Positions 1-5,461 of a DNA stretch of 6,406 bases are shown here, piece after piece. Source of the DNA: Caryophanales bacterium UBA6259 (lineage in GTDB: Bacteria; Bacillota; Bacilli; Tepidibacillales; Tepidibacillaceae). Where the stretch lies: NCBI GenBank assembly GCA_002441135.1, contig DJVJ01000062.1:1-6406 (forward strand), given 5' to 3'. The notes beneath the pieces are model-generated. The model was not told the DNA's origin. It searched no databases and worked only from the letters and a program-made list of their open reading frames with translations. The translations under genes were made by a program, and so were the position numbers. Positions within the stretch are counted from its first letter, which is position 1, and every line of letters begins with the position of its first letter.

Positions 1-1
1 G

Positions 2-793
2 CTTTGGACCAGATGCATCTGCAGTGATAAACGGTAAGGAAATCGTTGTCGTTAAAACACCAGATAAATCCTTTTTCGCTTTTTCTGCAGCATCCTTTAA
101 GCGTTGTAATGCCATTCTATCTTTACTTAAGTCAATTCCATTTTCCTTTTTAAAGGTGTCAACAAGATAATCGATAATTACTTGGTCAAAATCATCTCCA
201 CCAAGCTTGTTATCTCCACTAGTTGCTTTTACTTCAAAGAATCCATCTCCAAGCTCTAGAATAGAAACGTCAAAGGTTCCTCCTCCTAAGTCATAAACAA
301 GAATGGTTTGATCTTCTTCTTTTTCAAAACCATAAGCTAAAGATGCAGCAGTAGGCTCATTTACGATACGTAGAACGTCTAGACCAGCAACTTTTCCAGC
401 ATCCTTTGTTGCTTGACGCTGAGAGTCATTGAAATAAGCTGGAACCGTAATTACTGCTTGCGTTACTTTTTCTCCTAAATAAGCTTCCGCATCGGATTTT
501 AATTTTTGTAAAATGATTGCAGAAATCTCTTGTGGAGTATATTCTTTTCCATCAATAATCTCCTTATGATTTGTACCCATATATCGCTTAATGGACATTA
601 CAGTATTTGGATTAGTAATTGCTTGACGCTTAGCGACTTCACCTACTAAACGCTCTCCATCCTTAGTAAAAGCAACTACAGATGGAGTAGTTCTATTACC
701 TTCAGGATTTGGGATAACAACTGCTTCTCCACCTTCCATTACTGCTACACATGAATTTGTTGTACCTAAGTCAATTCCTATTACTTTTCCCAT
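2..793 (-). CDS. dnaK: Molecular chaperone DnaK (Hsp70), N-terminal part, 3' end outside window
   Basis: DnaK is the cytoplasmic Hsp70 that binds exposed hydrophobic stretches of unfolded proteins and releases them in an ATP cycle driven by DnaJ and GrpE. The window has the first 264 residues of about 610, all within the ATPase domain; the substrate-binding domain lies past the left edge. Visible motifs are the phosphate-1 loop IDLGTTNS (7-14), AVITVPAYFNDSQRQATKDA, the connect region with NEPTAASLAYG, phosphate-2 DLGGGTFDVS (168-177) and GDNKLGGDDFD. The insertion of about two dozen residues present in Gram-negative DnaKs is absent (RYMGTNHKEIIDGKEYTP), a Gram-positive hallmark. GGAGG lies seven bases before the ATG. 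The gene ends the visible operon after grpE, which encodes its exchange factor; dnaJ is expected next. Confidence 0.98.
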   Translation of the reverse strand, partial: MGKVIGIDLGTTNSCVAVMEGGEAVVIPNPEGNRTTPSVVAFTKDGERLVGEVAKRQAITNPNTVMSIKRYMGTNHKEIIDGKEYTPQEISAIILQKLKSDAEAYLGEKVTQAVITVPAYFNDSQRQATKDAGKVAGLDVLRIVNEPTAASLAYGFEKEEDQTILVYDLGGGTFDVSILELGDGFFEVKATSGDNKLGGDDFDQVIIDYLVDTFKKENGIDLSKDRMALQRLKDAAEKAKKDLSGVLTTTISLPFITADASGPK

Positions 794-856
794 GTTTATA
801 CCTCCAATAAATTTATAATTAATTTTTTGTTATTTTTATTTTAAATGTGTTATTAA
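794..856 (-). promoter_or_regulatory. AT-rich grpE-dnaK spacer with dnaK ribosome-binding site
   Basis: This 63-base gap is almost wholly A and T. It has GGAGG (801-805), seven bases before the dnaK ATG at 793. I see no CIRCE, no convincing -35/-10 pair and no GC-containing hairpin, so dnaK most likely depends on read-through from the operon promoter. AT-rich, single-stranded RNA like this could be a processing site, which is only a guess. Confidence 0.7.
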
Positions 857-1450
857 TTAGGCGTTTACTTTAACCATAGAAGGTCTAATCACTCTATCTT
901 TAATTTTGTAGCCTTTTTGCAATTCTTCTACAACATAACCTGATTCAAATTCATCTGTCTCAACCTGCATAATGGCCTGATGAAATTCAGGATTAAACGG
1001 CTTACCTACAGCCTCGATTGGCTCTAAGCCTTCCTTTGAAAGAACATCCTCTACCTGCTTATAAATCATCTGAACCCCTTGTACAAAGGATTCTAGATTT
1101 TTTGTATCTAGTGCAGATTGGATTGCACGATCAAAATTATCATAGGTAGGTAATAATGCCTCGATTAGCTTTACATTTGCATATTTACCTAACTCATCTT
1201 TCTCTTGCTTTGTTCTACGTTTATAATTATCAAAATCTGCTTGTACTCGTAAAAGACGATTTTGTAACTCTTCCACTTGTTTATTTAACAAAGTCACTTC
1301 ATCCTGCTCAATTGAACTGGATTCAGTTTCTTCATTTTCTTCTGTTACTTTATTGTTTTCTAACACTTCAACCTCTTCATTTGTCATTTGAGCTGCTTGA
1401 TTCTCCTTTTCCTCTTGTTCTAAAACTGTTTCAACAGTCTGATCCTTCAT
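857..1450 (-). CDS. grpE: Nucleotide exchange factor GrpE
   Basis: GrpE is the cofactor of DnaK that releases ADP so that substrate can leave; as a homodimer with a long paired helix it also acts as a thermosensor in some bacteria. The 197-residue protein has a disordered, very acidic, Glu-rich N-terminal part (about 1-52), then a heptad-like coiled-coil segment with VEELQNRLLRVQADFDNYKRR (about 59-79). After it come ALLPTYDNFDRAI (98-110) and the beta-domain that touches DnaK, with GKPFNPEFHQA (149-159) and the GrpE signature GYKIKDRVIRPSMVKV (180-195). The start is fixed by AGGAGGTGA seven bases upstream. The gap to the chaperonin is 14 bases; dnaK follows after 63 bases. Nothing is missing, and confidence is high. 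Confidence 0.97.
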   Translation of the reverse strand: MKDQTVETVLEQEEKENQAAQMTNEEVEVLENNKVTEENEETESSSIEQDEVTLLNKQVEELQNRLLRVQADFDNYKRRTKQEKDELGKYANVKLIEALLPTYDNFDRAIQSALDTKNLESFVQGVQMIYKQVEDVLSKEGLEPIEAVGKPFNPEFHQAIMQVETDEFESGYVVEELQKGYKIKDRVIRPSMVKVNA

Positions 1451-1457
1451 CCTGTTG

Positions 1458-1467
1458 TCACCTCCTA
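1458..1467 (-). promoter_or_regulatory. grpE ribosome-binding site overlapping the chaperonin stop codon
   Basis: TAGGAGGTGA on the minus strand contains both the chaperonin stop (TAG, 1465-1467) and a near-perfect Shine-Dalgarno sequence, seven bases before the grpE ATG at 1450. This overlap favours translational coupling: ribosomes ending the chaperonin are already on the grpE start site. Confidence 0.85.
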
Positions 1468-3012
1468 ATCAAAATCTTTCTCATCTTCTCTTTTCATTTT
1501 TATAATGGTATGAATCCTCAATATAGCTTCACTAAGCTCTCCAGCAGCTTTAAGGGCCTGAATTTTAATTAAAGTTGGATCAAGAATTCCTTCCTTTTCC
1601 ATATCCATCCATTGGCCAGTGTCGGTATTGATGCCAATAGTGTCCTTATCTAATTCTGCTTGAATTGCTTTTACTTCTTCTAATTTCTCCAATGGATTAA
1701 AGCCTGCATTTTGAACAATTTGAGCCATTTGCTTTCTTAAGGCATTGGCAACAGCTTGAAGACCAAAGCCTTCTAATCCTTTTACCTGTTCCCTCTGCTT
1801 TTCTAGTTGTCTTGCTATGTACAGCTCAATTGATCCTCCACCAGGAACATAACCACCTTTCATTGTTGCCTGTAGGGAAGCCGCTGCATCCTTTGCAATT
1901 CTTTCCCTTTCCTCTACAATCTCTCCAGTAGAGGCTCCAACTAGAATTGTTGCCGTTGGTTTGCCGCTGCCTTTGGTGATCTTTAGCTTTTGCAATCGAT
2001 CATCCTCTTCGATCTTTTCGGCAAAACCAAGATATTTTTCTAGCTCAACGGTATCCTTGTGAAGACCCGTTCTTTTTAAAGGTTTAGCTCCAGAATGCTC
2101 AATAATGCGCTTCATATCCTTACTATTTAAACGCTGAACAACCATGATACCGTGATCGATACAAAATTCCTCTGCAAGTGGGTCAACTCCTCGATCCACA
2201 GCAATCACATTAACCCCAATGGATACAAGCTTTGTTAAGTTTTGTTTAAATCGCTCTTTATACTCTAAATATTTTGCAAATCCTATTTCAGTACCAAGTG
2301 CTTCCTCATCAATATCCTCAGGTTCAAAAGCATCTTGAATAGCTAACAACCTAATGTTACTTAAACTATTGGGCATTTCACTATTCATTCGTTTTTTATT
2401 AATAATAAGCCCTTCAATTAATTCATTGCTTGAACCTTCATCAGCTACGATAATGTCAGCAAATTTAAACTGTGAATCTAATAGCTTATCTTGACCAATC
2501 AAGCGTGCAGCCTTAACAATTAATTCGGCGATATCCTGATGTTCTCTTCCTGCCACAAATGTAGCTTGGAAAATCTGCTGCTTCTCTAAACTGATGATTT
2601 TCCTCGAATGAGACTGTAAATAATCAATAGCAAAAGTGATGCCTTGTTTAATTCCGGCAATGACCTTAGGAATTGATACCCCTTTATCCACCTGCTTAAC
2701 TGCTTCGATTAGCAGTTCACTGGACAAAATAGTGGCTGTTGTTGTACCATCTCCTAGTTCCCTTTGCTGAGCCCTAGCCACCTCAATAACCATCTTGGCA
2801 GCTGGGTGATGAACATCCATTTTATTTAGGATTGTCACTCCATCATTGGTAATGATTACATTACCATATGCATCAACGAGCATGGTGTCTAGCCCTTTAG
2901 GGCCCAATGTTCCCTCAATCGCTGATGCAACGGCTTTTATCGCACTTGTATTGGTCTGTAATGCAGCAAATCTTTCACCAAAATCGATTGGTGCTTGCTT
3001 TAAATCACTCAT
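1465..3012 (-). CDS. Thermosome-like (bacterial Group III) chaperonin
   Basis: This is a 515-residue ATP-dependent protein-folding chaperonin of the archaeal/eukaryotic TCP-1/thermosome type, not GroEL. Such proteins form double-ring cages in the cytoplasm that close with a built-in lid and need no GroES. ATP-site motifs are GPKG (37-40), NDG (56-58), GDGTTTAT (87-94), the probable catalytic aspartate D375 in ERERIAKDA, PGGG (390-393) and NAG (435-437). The apical segment, about 220-270, keeps the length and pattern of the thermosome helical protrusion (lid). The C-terminal ATPase part has GINTDTGQWMDMEKEGILDP, matching the thermosome GVD..TGE...M...G..EP pattern. The tail ends KREDEKDFD and lacks a GGM repeat. 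Bacterial members, called Group III, are known from some Firmicutes such as Carboxydothermus hydrogenoformans, also in the dnaK operon. Codon use resembles the neighbours, so recent transfer is not indicated. The family is secure; the Group III assignment is by recall and context. Confidence 0.93.
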   Translation of the reverse strand: MSDLKQAPIDFGERFAALQTNTSAIKAVASAIEGTLGPKGLDTMLVDAYGNVIITNDGVTILNKMDVHHPAAKMVIEVARAQQRELGDGTTTATILSSELLIEAVKQVDKGVSIPKVIAGIKQGITFAIDYLQSHSRKIISLEKQQIFQATFVAGREHQDIAELIVKAARLIGQDKLLDSQFKFADIIVADEGSSNELIEGLIINKKRMNSEMPNSLSNIRLLAIQDAFEPEDIDEEALGTEIGFAKYLEYKERFKQNLTKLVSIGVNVIAVDRGVDPLAEEFCIDHGIMVVQRLNSKDMKRIIEHSGAKPLKRTGLHKDTVELEKYLGFAEKIEEDDRLQKLKITKGSGKPTATILVGASTGEIVEERERIAKDAAASLQATMKGGYVPGGGSIELYIARQLEKQREQVKGLEGFGLQAVANALRKQMAQIVQNAGFNPLEKLEEVKAIQAELDKDTIGINTDTGQWMDMEKEGILDPTLIKIQALKAAGELSEAILRIHTIIKMKREDEKDFD

Positions 3013-3023
3013 AAAAAAGGGCT

Positions 3024-3054
3024 TACTCCTTTCAGGTTAAAGTAATGAGGAGTA
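3024..3054 (-). promoter_or_regulatory. Inverted repeat masking the chaperonin ribosome-binding site (candidate)
   Basis: In the 50-base hrcA-chaperonin gap, TACTCCT (3048-3054) and AGGAGTA (3024-3030) form a perfect 7-bp inverted repeat with a 17-base loop. The second arm contains AGGAG of the only ribosome-binding site (AAAGGAGT, 3025-3032). Paired, the site would be hidden. A second pair, TTCAG (3056-3060) and CTGAA (3031-3035), interleaves with the first and might form an alternative fold. The site is 13 bases from the ATG at 3012, longer than usual, with six U in between; an in-frame stop at 3037-3039 and no start codon after it exclude an earlier start. Confidence 0.4.
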
Positions 3055-3062
3055 TCTGAATT

Positions 3063-4115
3063 TTATCCCTTATACAAACGAGAAATAAAATTATTAAAAT
3101 CCTTGGATAGAAAATCTAGGATACTAATCATTTTTTTATAATCCATTCTTGTTGGACCAAAAATACCAATGGTTCCTATTGGATTACCTTCCATTTCGTA
3201 GGTTGCAGTAATCACACTACAATTACTTGCTGCTTCTACAGTATTCTCGGTGCCAATTTTCACTTCAATACCTGTCTTTCCATTTTCACTCGGCTTAATC
3301 AGTTGAATCACATCATCTGATTTTTCAAATAAAGTTAAAATCTCCTTGATTGTATGAACATCACTAAATTCCGGTTGGTTAAGGATGTTTGTTGTACCAC
3401 TTAAGAATAGTTTGTTTTCTTTATATTCATGTTCATCACGGAATAGGTGATGGGTAATATTCATCATTTGACCATACAGCTGTTCATTTCTCTGGAATTC
3501 TTGATTAATCTCTTGCATTAGTTTTGATTTCAACTGATACAAAGGAATTCCTGTTAATTTCTCATTAAGGAAGTTAACAATTTTTTCAATTTCGTAAGCC
3601 GATCCTCCATCAGAAATCGTAATCGACTTATGTTGGACCTTTCCTGTATTGGTTACTAGGATCGCTACAAGATTGTGCTCATTTAATGGAACAATCTGAA
3701 TATGTCTTAGCTTCGTCTGGTAAATTTCAGGCCCTAAAATGATGCTAGTATAGTTGGTTATTTTAGATAAAACACTGGCCGCTTGCTCTAAGGTCTGTTC
3801 CATTTCAATAAATTGATCTGTAAAAACCTTTTGAAAATCGGTAATGTTTTCTTTAGAGATTTGCGTCTCCTCTGGACTAATCAAATAATCGACATAATAA
3901 CGGTATCCTTTATGTGATGGAATTCGGCCTGCTGAGGTATGTGGCTGCTCCAAGAAACCCATTTCCTCTAAATCGGCCATTTCATTTCGAATAGTCGCAG
4001 GACTATAGCCAATATCTGAATGCTTAGATAGAGCCCTAGAGCCAACTGGTTCAGCTAATTGAATATAGTTGTTTACAATTACCTTTAAAATCATTTTTTG
4101 TCTCTCGGTTAACAT
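3063..4115 (-). CDS. hrcA: Heat-inducible transcription repressor HrcA
   Basis: HrcA is a dimeric DNA-binding repressor of class I heat-shock genes; it binds CIRCE and loses activity during heat stress. The 350-residue length is typical. The N-terminal winged-helix domain covers about residues 1-76, with a recognition helix near SPATIRNEMADLEEMG (38-53) and a wing with TSAGRIPSHKGYRYYVD (60-76). The middle part is the dimerisation/GAF-like region, and the family block GPTRMDY is at 320-326. The start is the ATG at 4115 and not a GTG two codons upstream, which overlaps the ribosome-binding site. The gene is first in the operon, 72 bases after a perfect CIRCE, so it represses itself. In Bacillus subtilis HrcA needs GroEL/ES to become active; here a different type of chaperonin gene follows directly, 50 bases downstream, and may play that part (inference). 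Confidence 0.97.
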   Translation of the reverse strand: MLTERQKMILKVIVNNYIQLAEPVGSRALSKHSDIGYSPATIRNEMADLEEMGFLEQPHTSAGRIPSHKGYRYYVDYLISPEETQISKENITDFQKVFTDQFIEMEQTLEQAASVLSKITNYTSIILGPEIYQTKLRHIQIVPLNEHNLVAILVTNTGKVQHKSITISDGGSAYEIEKIVNFLNEKLTGIPLYQLKSKLMQEINQEFQRNEQLYGQMMNITHHLFRDEHEYKENKLFLSGTTNILNQPEFSDVHTIKEILTLFEKSDDVIQLIKPSENGKTGIEVKIGTENTVEAASNCSVITATYEMEGNPIGTIGIFGPTRMDYKKMISILDFLSKDFNNFISRLYKG

Positions 4116-4127
4116 ACACACACCTCC
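4116..4127 (-). promoter_or_regulatory. Ribosome-binding site that fixes the hrcA start
   Basis: GGAGG occupies 4123-4127 (minus strand), seven bases before the ATG at 4115. The in-frame GTG at 4121 is only one base from this site and is effectively part of it, so it cannot be the start. The ATG also gives the usual HrcA beginning, MLTERQ. Confidence 0.85.
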
Positions 4128-4187
4128 ACATTCTTTACTATAAATTCCTGTATATACTCATCATATTAACCTATTATTTACTCTTTA

Positions 4188-4214
4188 TTAGCACTCATCA
4201 TCAACGAGTGCTAA
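4188..4214 (-). promoter_or_regulatory. CIRCE operator (HrcA binding site)
   Basis: The sequence is a perfect copy of the CIRCE consensus, TTAGCACTC, nine bases, GAGTGCTAA. CIRCE is the operator of the heat-shock repressor HrcA, whose gene starts 72 bases downstream, so the operon is autoregulated. It lies at or just after the predicted transcription start, where bound HrcA would block transcription. No second CIRCE was seen in the window, so hrcA, the chaperonin, grpE and dnaK probably share this control. Confidence 0.97.
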
Positions 4215-4225
4215 TCTCTATAAAA

Positions 4226-4255
4226 ACAATATCAAAAACGCCCCTGTCTTGTCAA
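4226..4255 (-). promoter_or_regulatory. Probable sigma-A promoter of the hrcA-dnaK operon
   Basis: On the minus strand a perfect -35 box TTGACA (4250-4255) lies four bases past the hemW stop codon. An 18-base spacer leads to TATTGT (4226-4231), a four-of-six match to TATAAT. The predicted transcript start, near 4219, falls just upstream of the CIRCE element, the usual arrangement for HrcA-repressed vegetative promoters. The -10 assignment is less certain than the -35: ATATTG with 17-base spacing overlaps it. Confidence 0.65.
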
Positions 4256-4258
4256 TTC

Positions 4259-5398
4259 CTATACTGAAATAAATTCCGCAAACACTTCATTGCCATAAAT
4301 AATCCCCTTCGATGATAATCGAATGCCCTTTTTATCCTTTTCTAACAAGCCCTGCTCTATTAGCTTTTTGATTTGTTGGCCAAATTGTTGTTCCATCTCT
4401 TCGCCAAATTGGTTTTTATAATCGGAAAAAGCTACACCCTTCATCATTCTTAATCCAAGCATCAGCATATCTTCCTTTTTTTCCTGTATGGAAATTGTTC
4501 TTTGCTCATGAATTGGAAGGTGATTTTCTTTTATGGCATTAATATAAGGAGCTATTCCTTTTTTGTTATAATATCTTCTGTTTTGAAGGTAGCCATGAGC
4601 TCCTGCCCCTAAACCATAGTAATCTTCATTTTTCCAATAAGTGATATTATGTCTACTCTCAAAGCCTGGTTTGGCGAAATTACTGATTTCATATTGTTGA
4701 TATCCCTTTTCCTTCATTTTTTCCATTGTTAAAAGGAACATCTTTAATTCGTCCTCTTCCTTTGGCAATGGAAGAGCATCCTTTTGATACCATTCATAAA
4801 AAAGAGTACTTTCCTCTACTTTTAAGCTATACACAGAAAAATGAGGAAGCTGTAATTGAAAGGCTTTATTTAAGCTTTCCTCCATCATAGCAATCGTTTG
4901 ATTAGGGAGTCCAAGGATCAAATCAATACTTAGATTATCAAAGCCTTGCTTCCTTGCCTTTTCAATACTTTCATAAACCTCTTTTTCTGTATGAATTCTG
5001 CCGATATATTGAAGGATTGGGTCCTGAAAAGCTTGTACACCCATACTCAATCGATTAACTCCACCATTTTTCATCACTTGTAGCTTATCTTCATCTACAG
5101 TTCCCGGATTGGCTTCCATGGTAAACTCTATATCTGAAGCCCAATTTGGAAAATAACGATGAATAGAAGAAAAAAAGAATTCAAGCTCTGTAGGAGAAAG
5201 AACAGTTGGTGTTCCTCCACCAACAAAAATAGTTTTTAGTTCTTCTGGCGGATTTTCTTCCACCGTCATTTTCATTTCCTGATCAAGTGCTTTTAAATAA
5301 TCTATTACAGGTTGGCCATTGACTACATACGAATTAAAATCGCAATAATAGCATTTATTGGTACAAAACGGGATATGAATATATAATGCCTTTGCCAT
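4259..5398 (-). CDS. hemW: Radical-SAM-type heme chaperone HemW
   Basis: HemW binds heme and is thought to deliver it to target proteins such as respiratory enzymes. It is often mislabelled as oxygen-independent coproporphyrinogen III oxidase (HemN), its paralogue. The 379-residue protein has the expected length. The radical-SAM cysteines are C12, C16 and C19 (CxxxCxxC, followed by D20-F21), which would hold a 4Fe-4S cluster and SAM. A GGGTP motif is at 60-64, and the HemW-type HNxxYW block is at 250-255, followed by the GLGAGAHG glycine stretch at 262-269. The C-terminal domain ends in GNEVFAEFI, usual for HemW. The ATG start is supported by GGAGG at 5404-5408, five bases upstream. The gene lies between lepA and hrcA, its common position in Firmicutes. 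No separate promoter is evident between the lepA terminator and the start, so expression may depend on read-through. No terminator follows it, so transcripts probably continue into hrcA. Confidence 0.95.
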   Translation of the reverse strand: MAKALYIHIPFCTNKCYYCDFNSYVVNGQPVIDYLKALDQEMKMTVEENPPEELKTIFVGGGTPTVLSPTELEFFFSSIHRYFPNWASDIEFTMEANPGTVDEDKLQVMKNGGVNRLSMGVQAFQDPILQYIGRIHTEKEVYESIEKARKQGFDNLSIDLILGLPNQTIAMMEESLNKAFQLQLPHFSVYSLKVEESTLFYEWYQKDALPLPKEEDELKMFLLTMEKMKEKGYQQYEISNFAKPGFESRHNITYWKNEDYYGLGAGAHGYLQNRRYYNKKGIAPYINAIKENHLPIHEQRTISIQEKKEDMLMLGLRMMKGVAFSDYKNQFGEEMEQQFGQQIKKLIEQGLLEKDKKGIRLSSKGIIYGNEVFAEFISV

Positions 5399-5415
5399 AA
5401 GAACCTCCAGTATAG

Positions 5416-5447
5416 AAAAACCCTCACAAAGGATTGTGAGAGTTTTT
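5416..5447 (-). terminator. Rho-independent terminator after lepA
   Basis: The hairpin core is CTCACAA / TTGTGAG (5434-5440 with 5423-5429) around a 4-base loop. The stem extends through one G-U wobble, a C-G pair and five A-U pairs, ending in a U5 run on the minus strand. The wobble at 5441/5422 pairs only in minus-strand RNA; in plus-strand RNA it would be a C-A mismatch, so the structure fits lepA mRNA best, though the opposite strand also ends in a long T-rich run. It starts 14 bases past the lepA stop and leaves only a few bases before the hemW ribosome-binding site. Confidence 0.75.
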
Positions 5448-5461
5448 TCTTTTTTAATTCC

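Noticed and set aside
1156..1572. Open frame on the plus strand opposite grpE and the chaperonin end (138 codons)
   Set aside because: It is antisense to the well-supported grpE, its protein is a Leu/Phe-rich low-complexity mirror of the Glu/Lys-rich GrpE, and it has no recognisable domain.
1465..3012. Archaeal contamination as the source of the thermosome-like gene
   Set aside because: It lies within an intact bacterial operon, shares its stop codon with the grpE ribosome-binding site and has base composition like its neighbours.
2846..3040. Open frame on the plus strand opposite the chaperonin start (64 codons)
   Set aside because: Antisense to the conserved GPKG/NDG region of the chaperonin; the frame is a by-product of that coding sequence.
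4119..4121. GTG as hrcA start
   Set aside because: It is one base from GGAGG and so within the ribosome-binding site; ATG at 4115 has seven-base spacing and gives the typical MLTERQ beginning.
4138..4164. Eight-codon leader open frame (MMSIYRNL) between CIRCE and hrcA
   Set aside because: Only a weak AGG precedes it, and a frame this short is likely by chance in an AT-rich leader; no run of regulatory codons is seen.
4217..4222. TATAGA as the -10 box of the hrcA promoter
   Set aside because: It is 27 bases from TTGACA, too far for sigma-A; TATTGT at 4226-4231 has an 18-base spacing.
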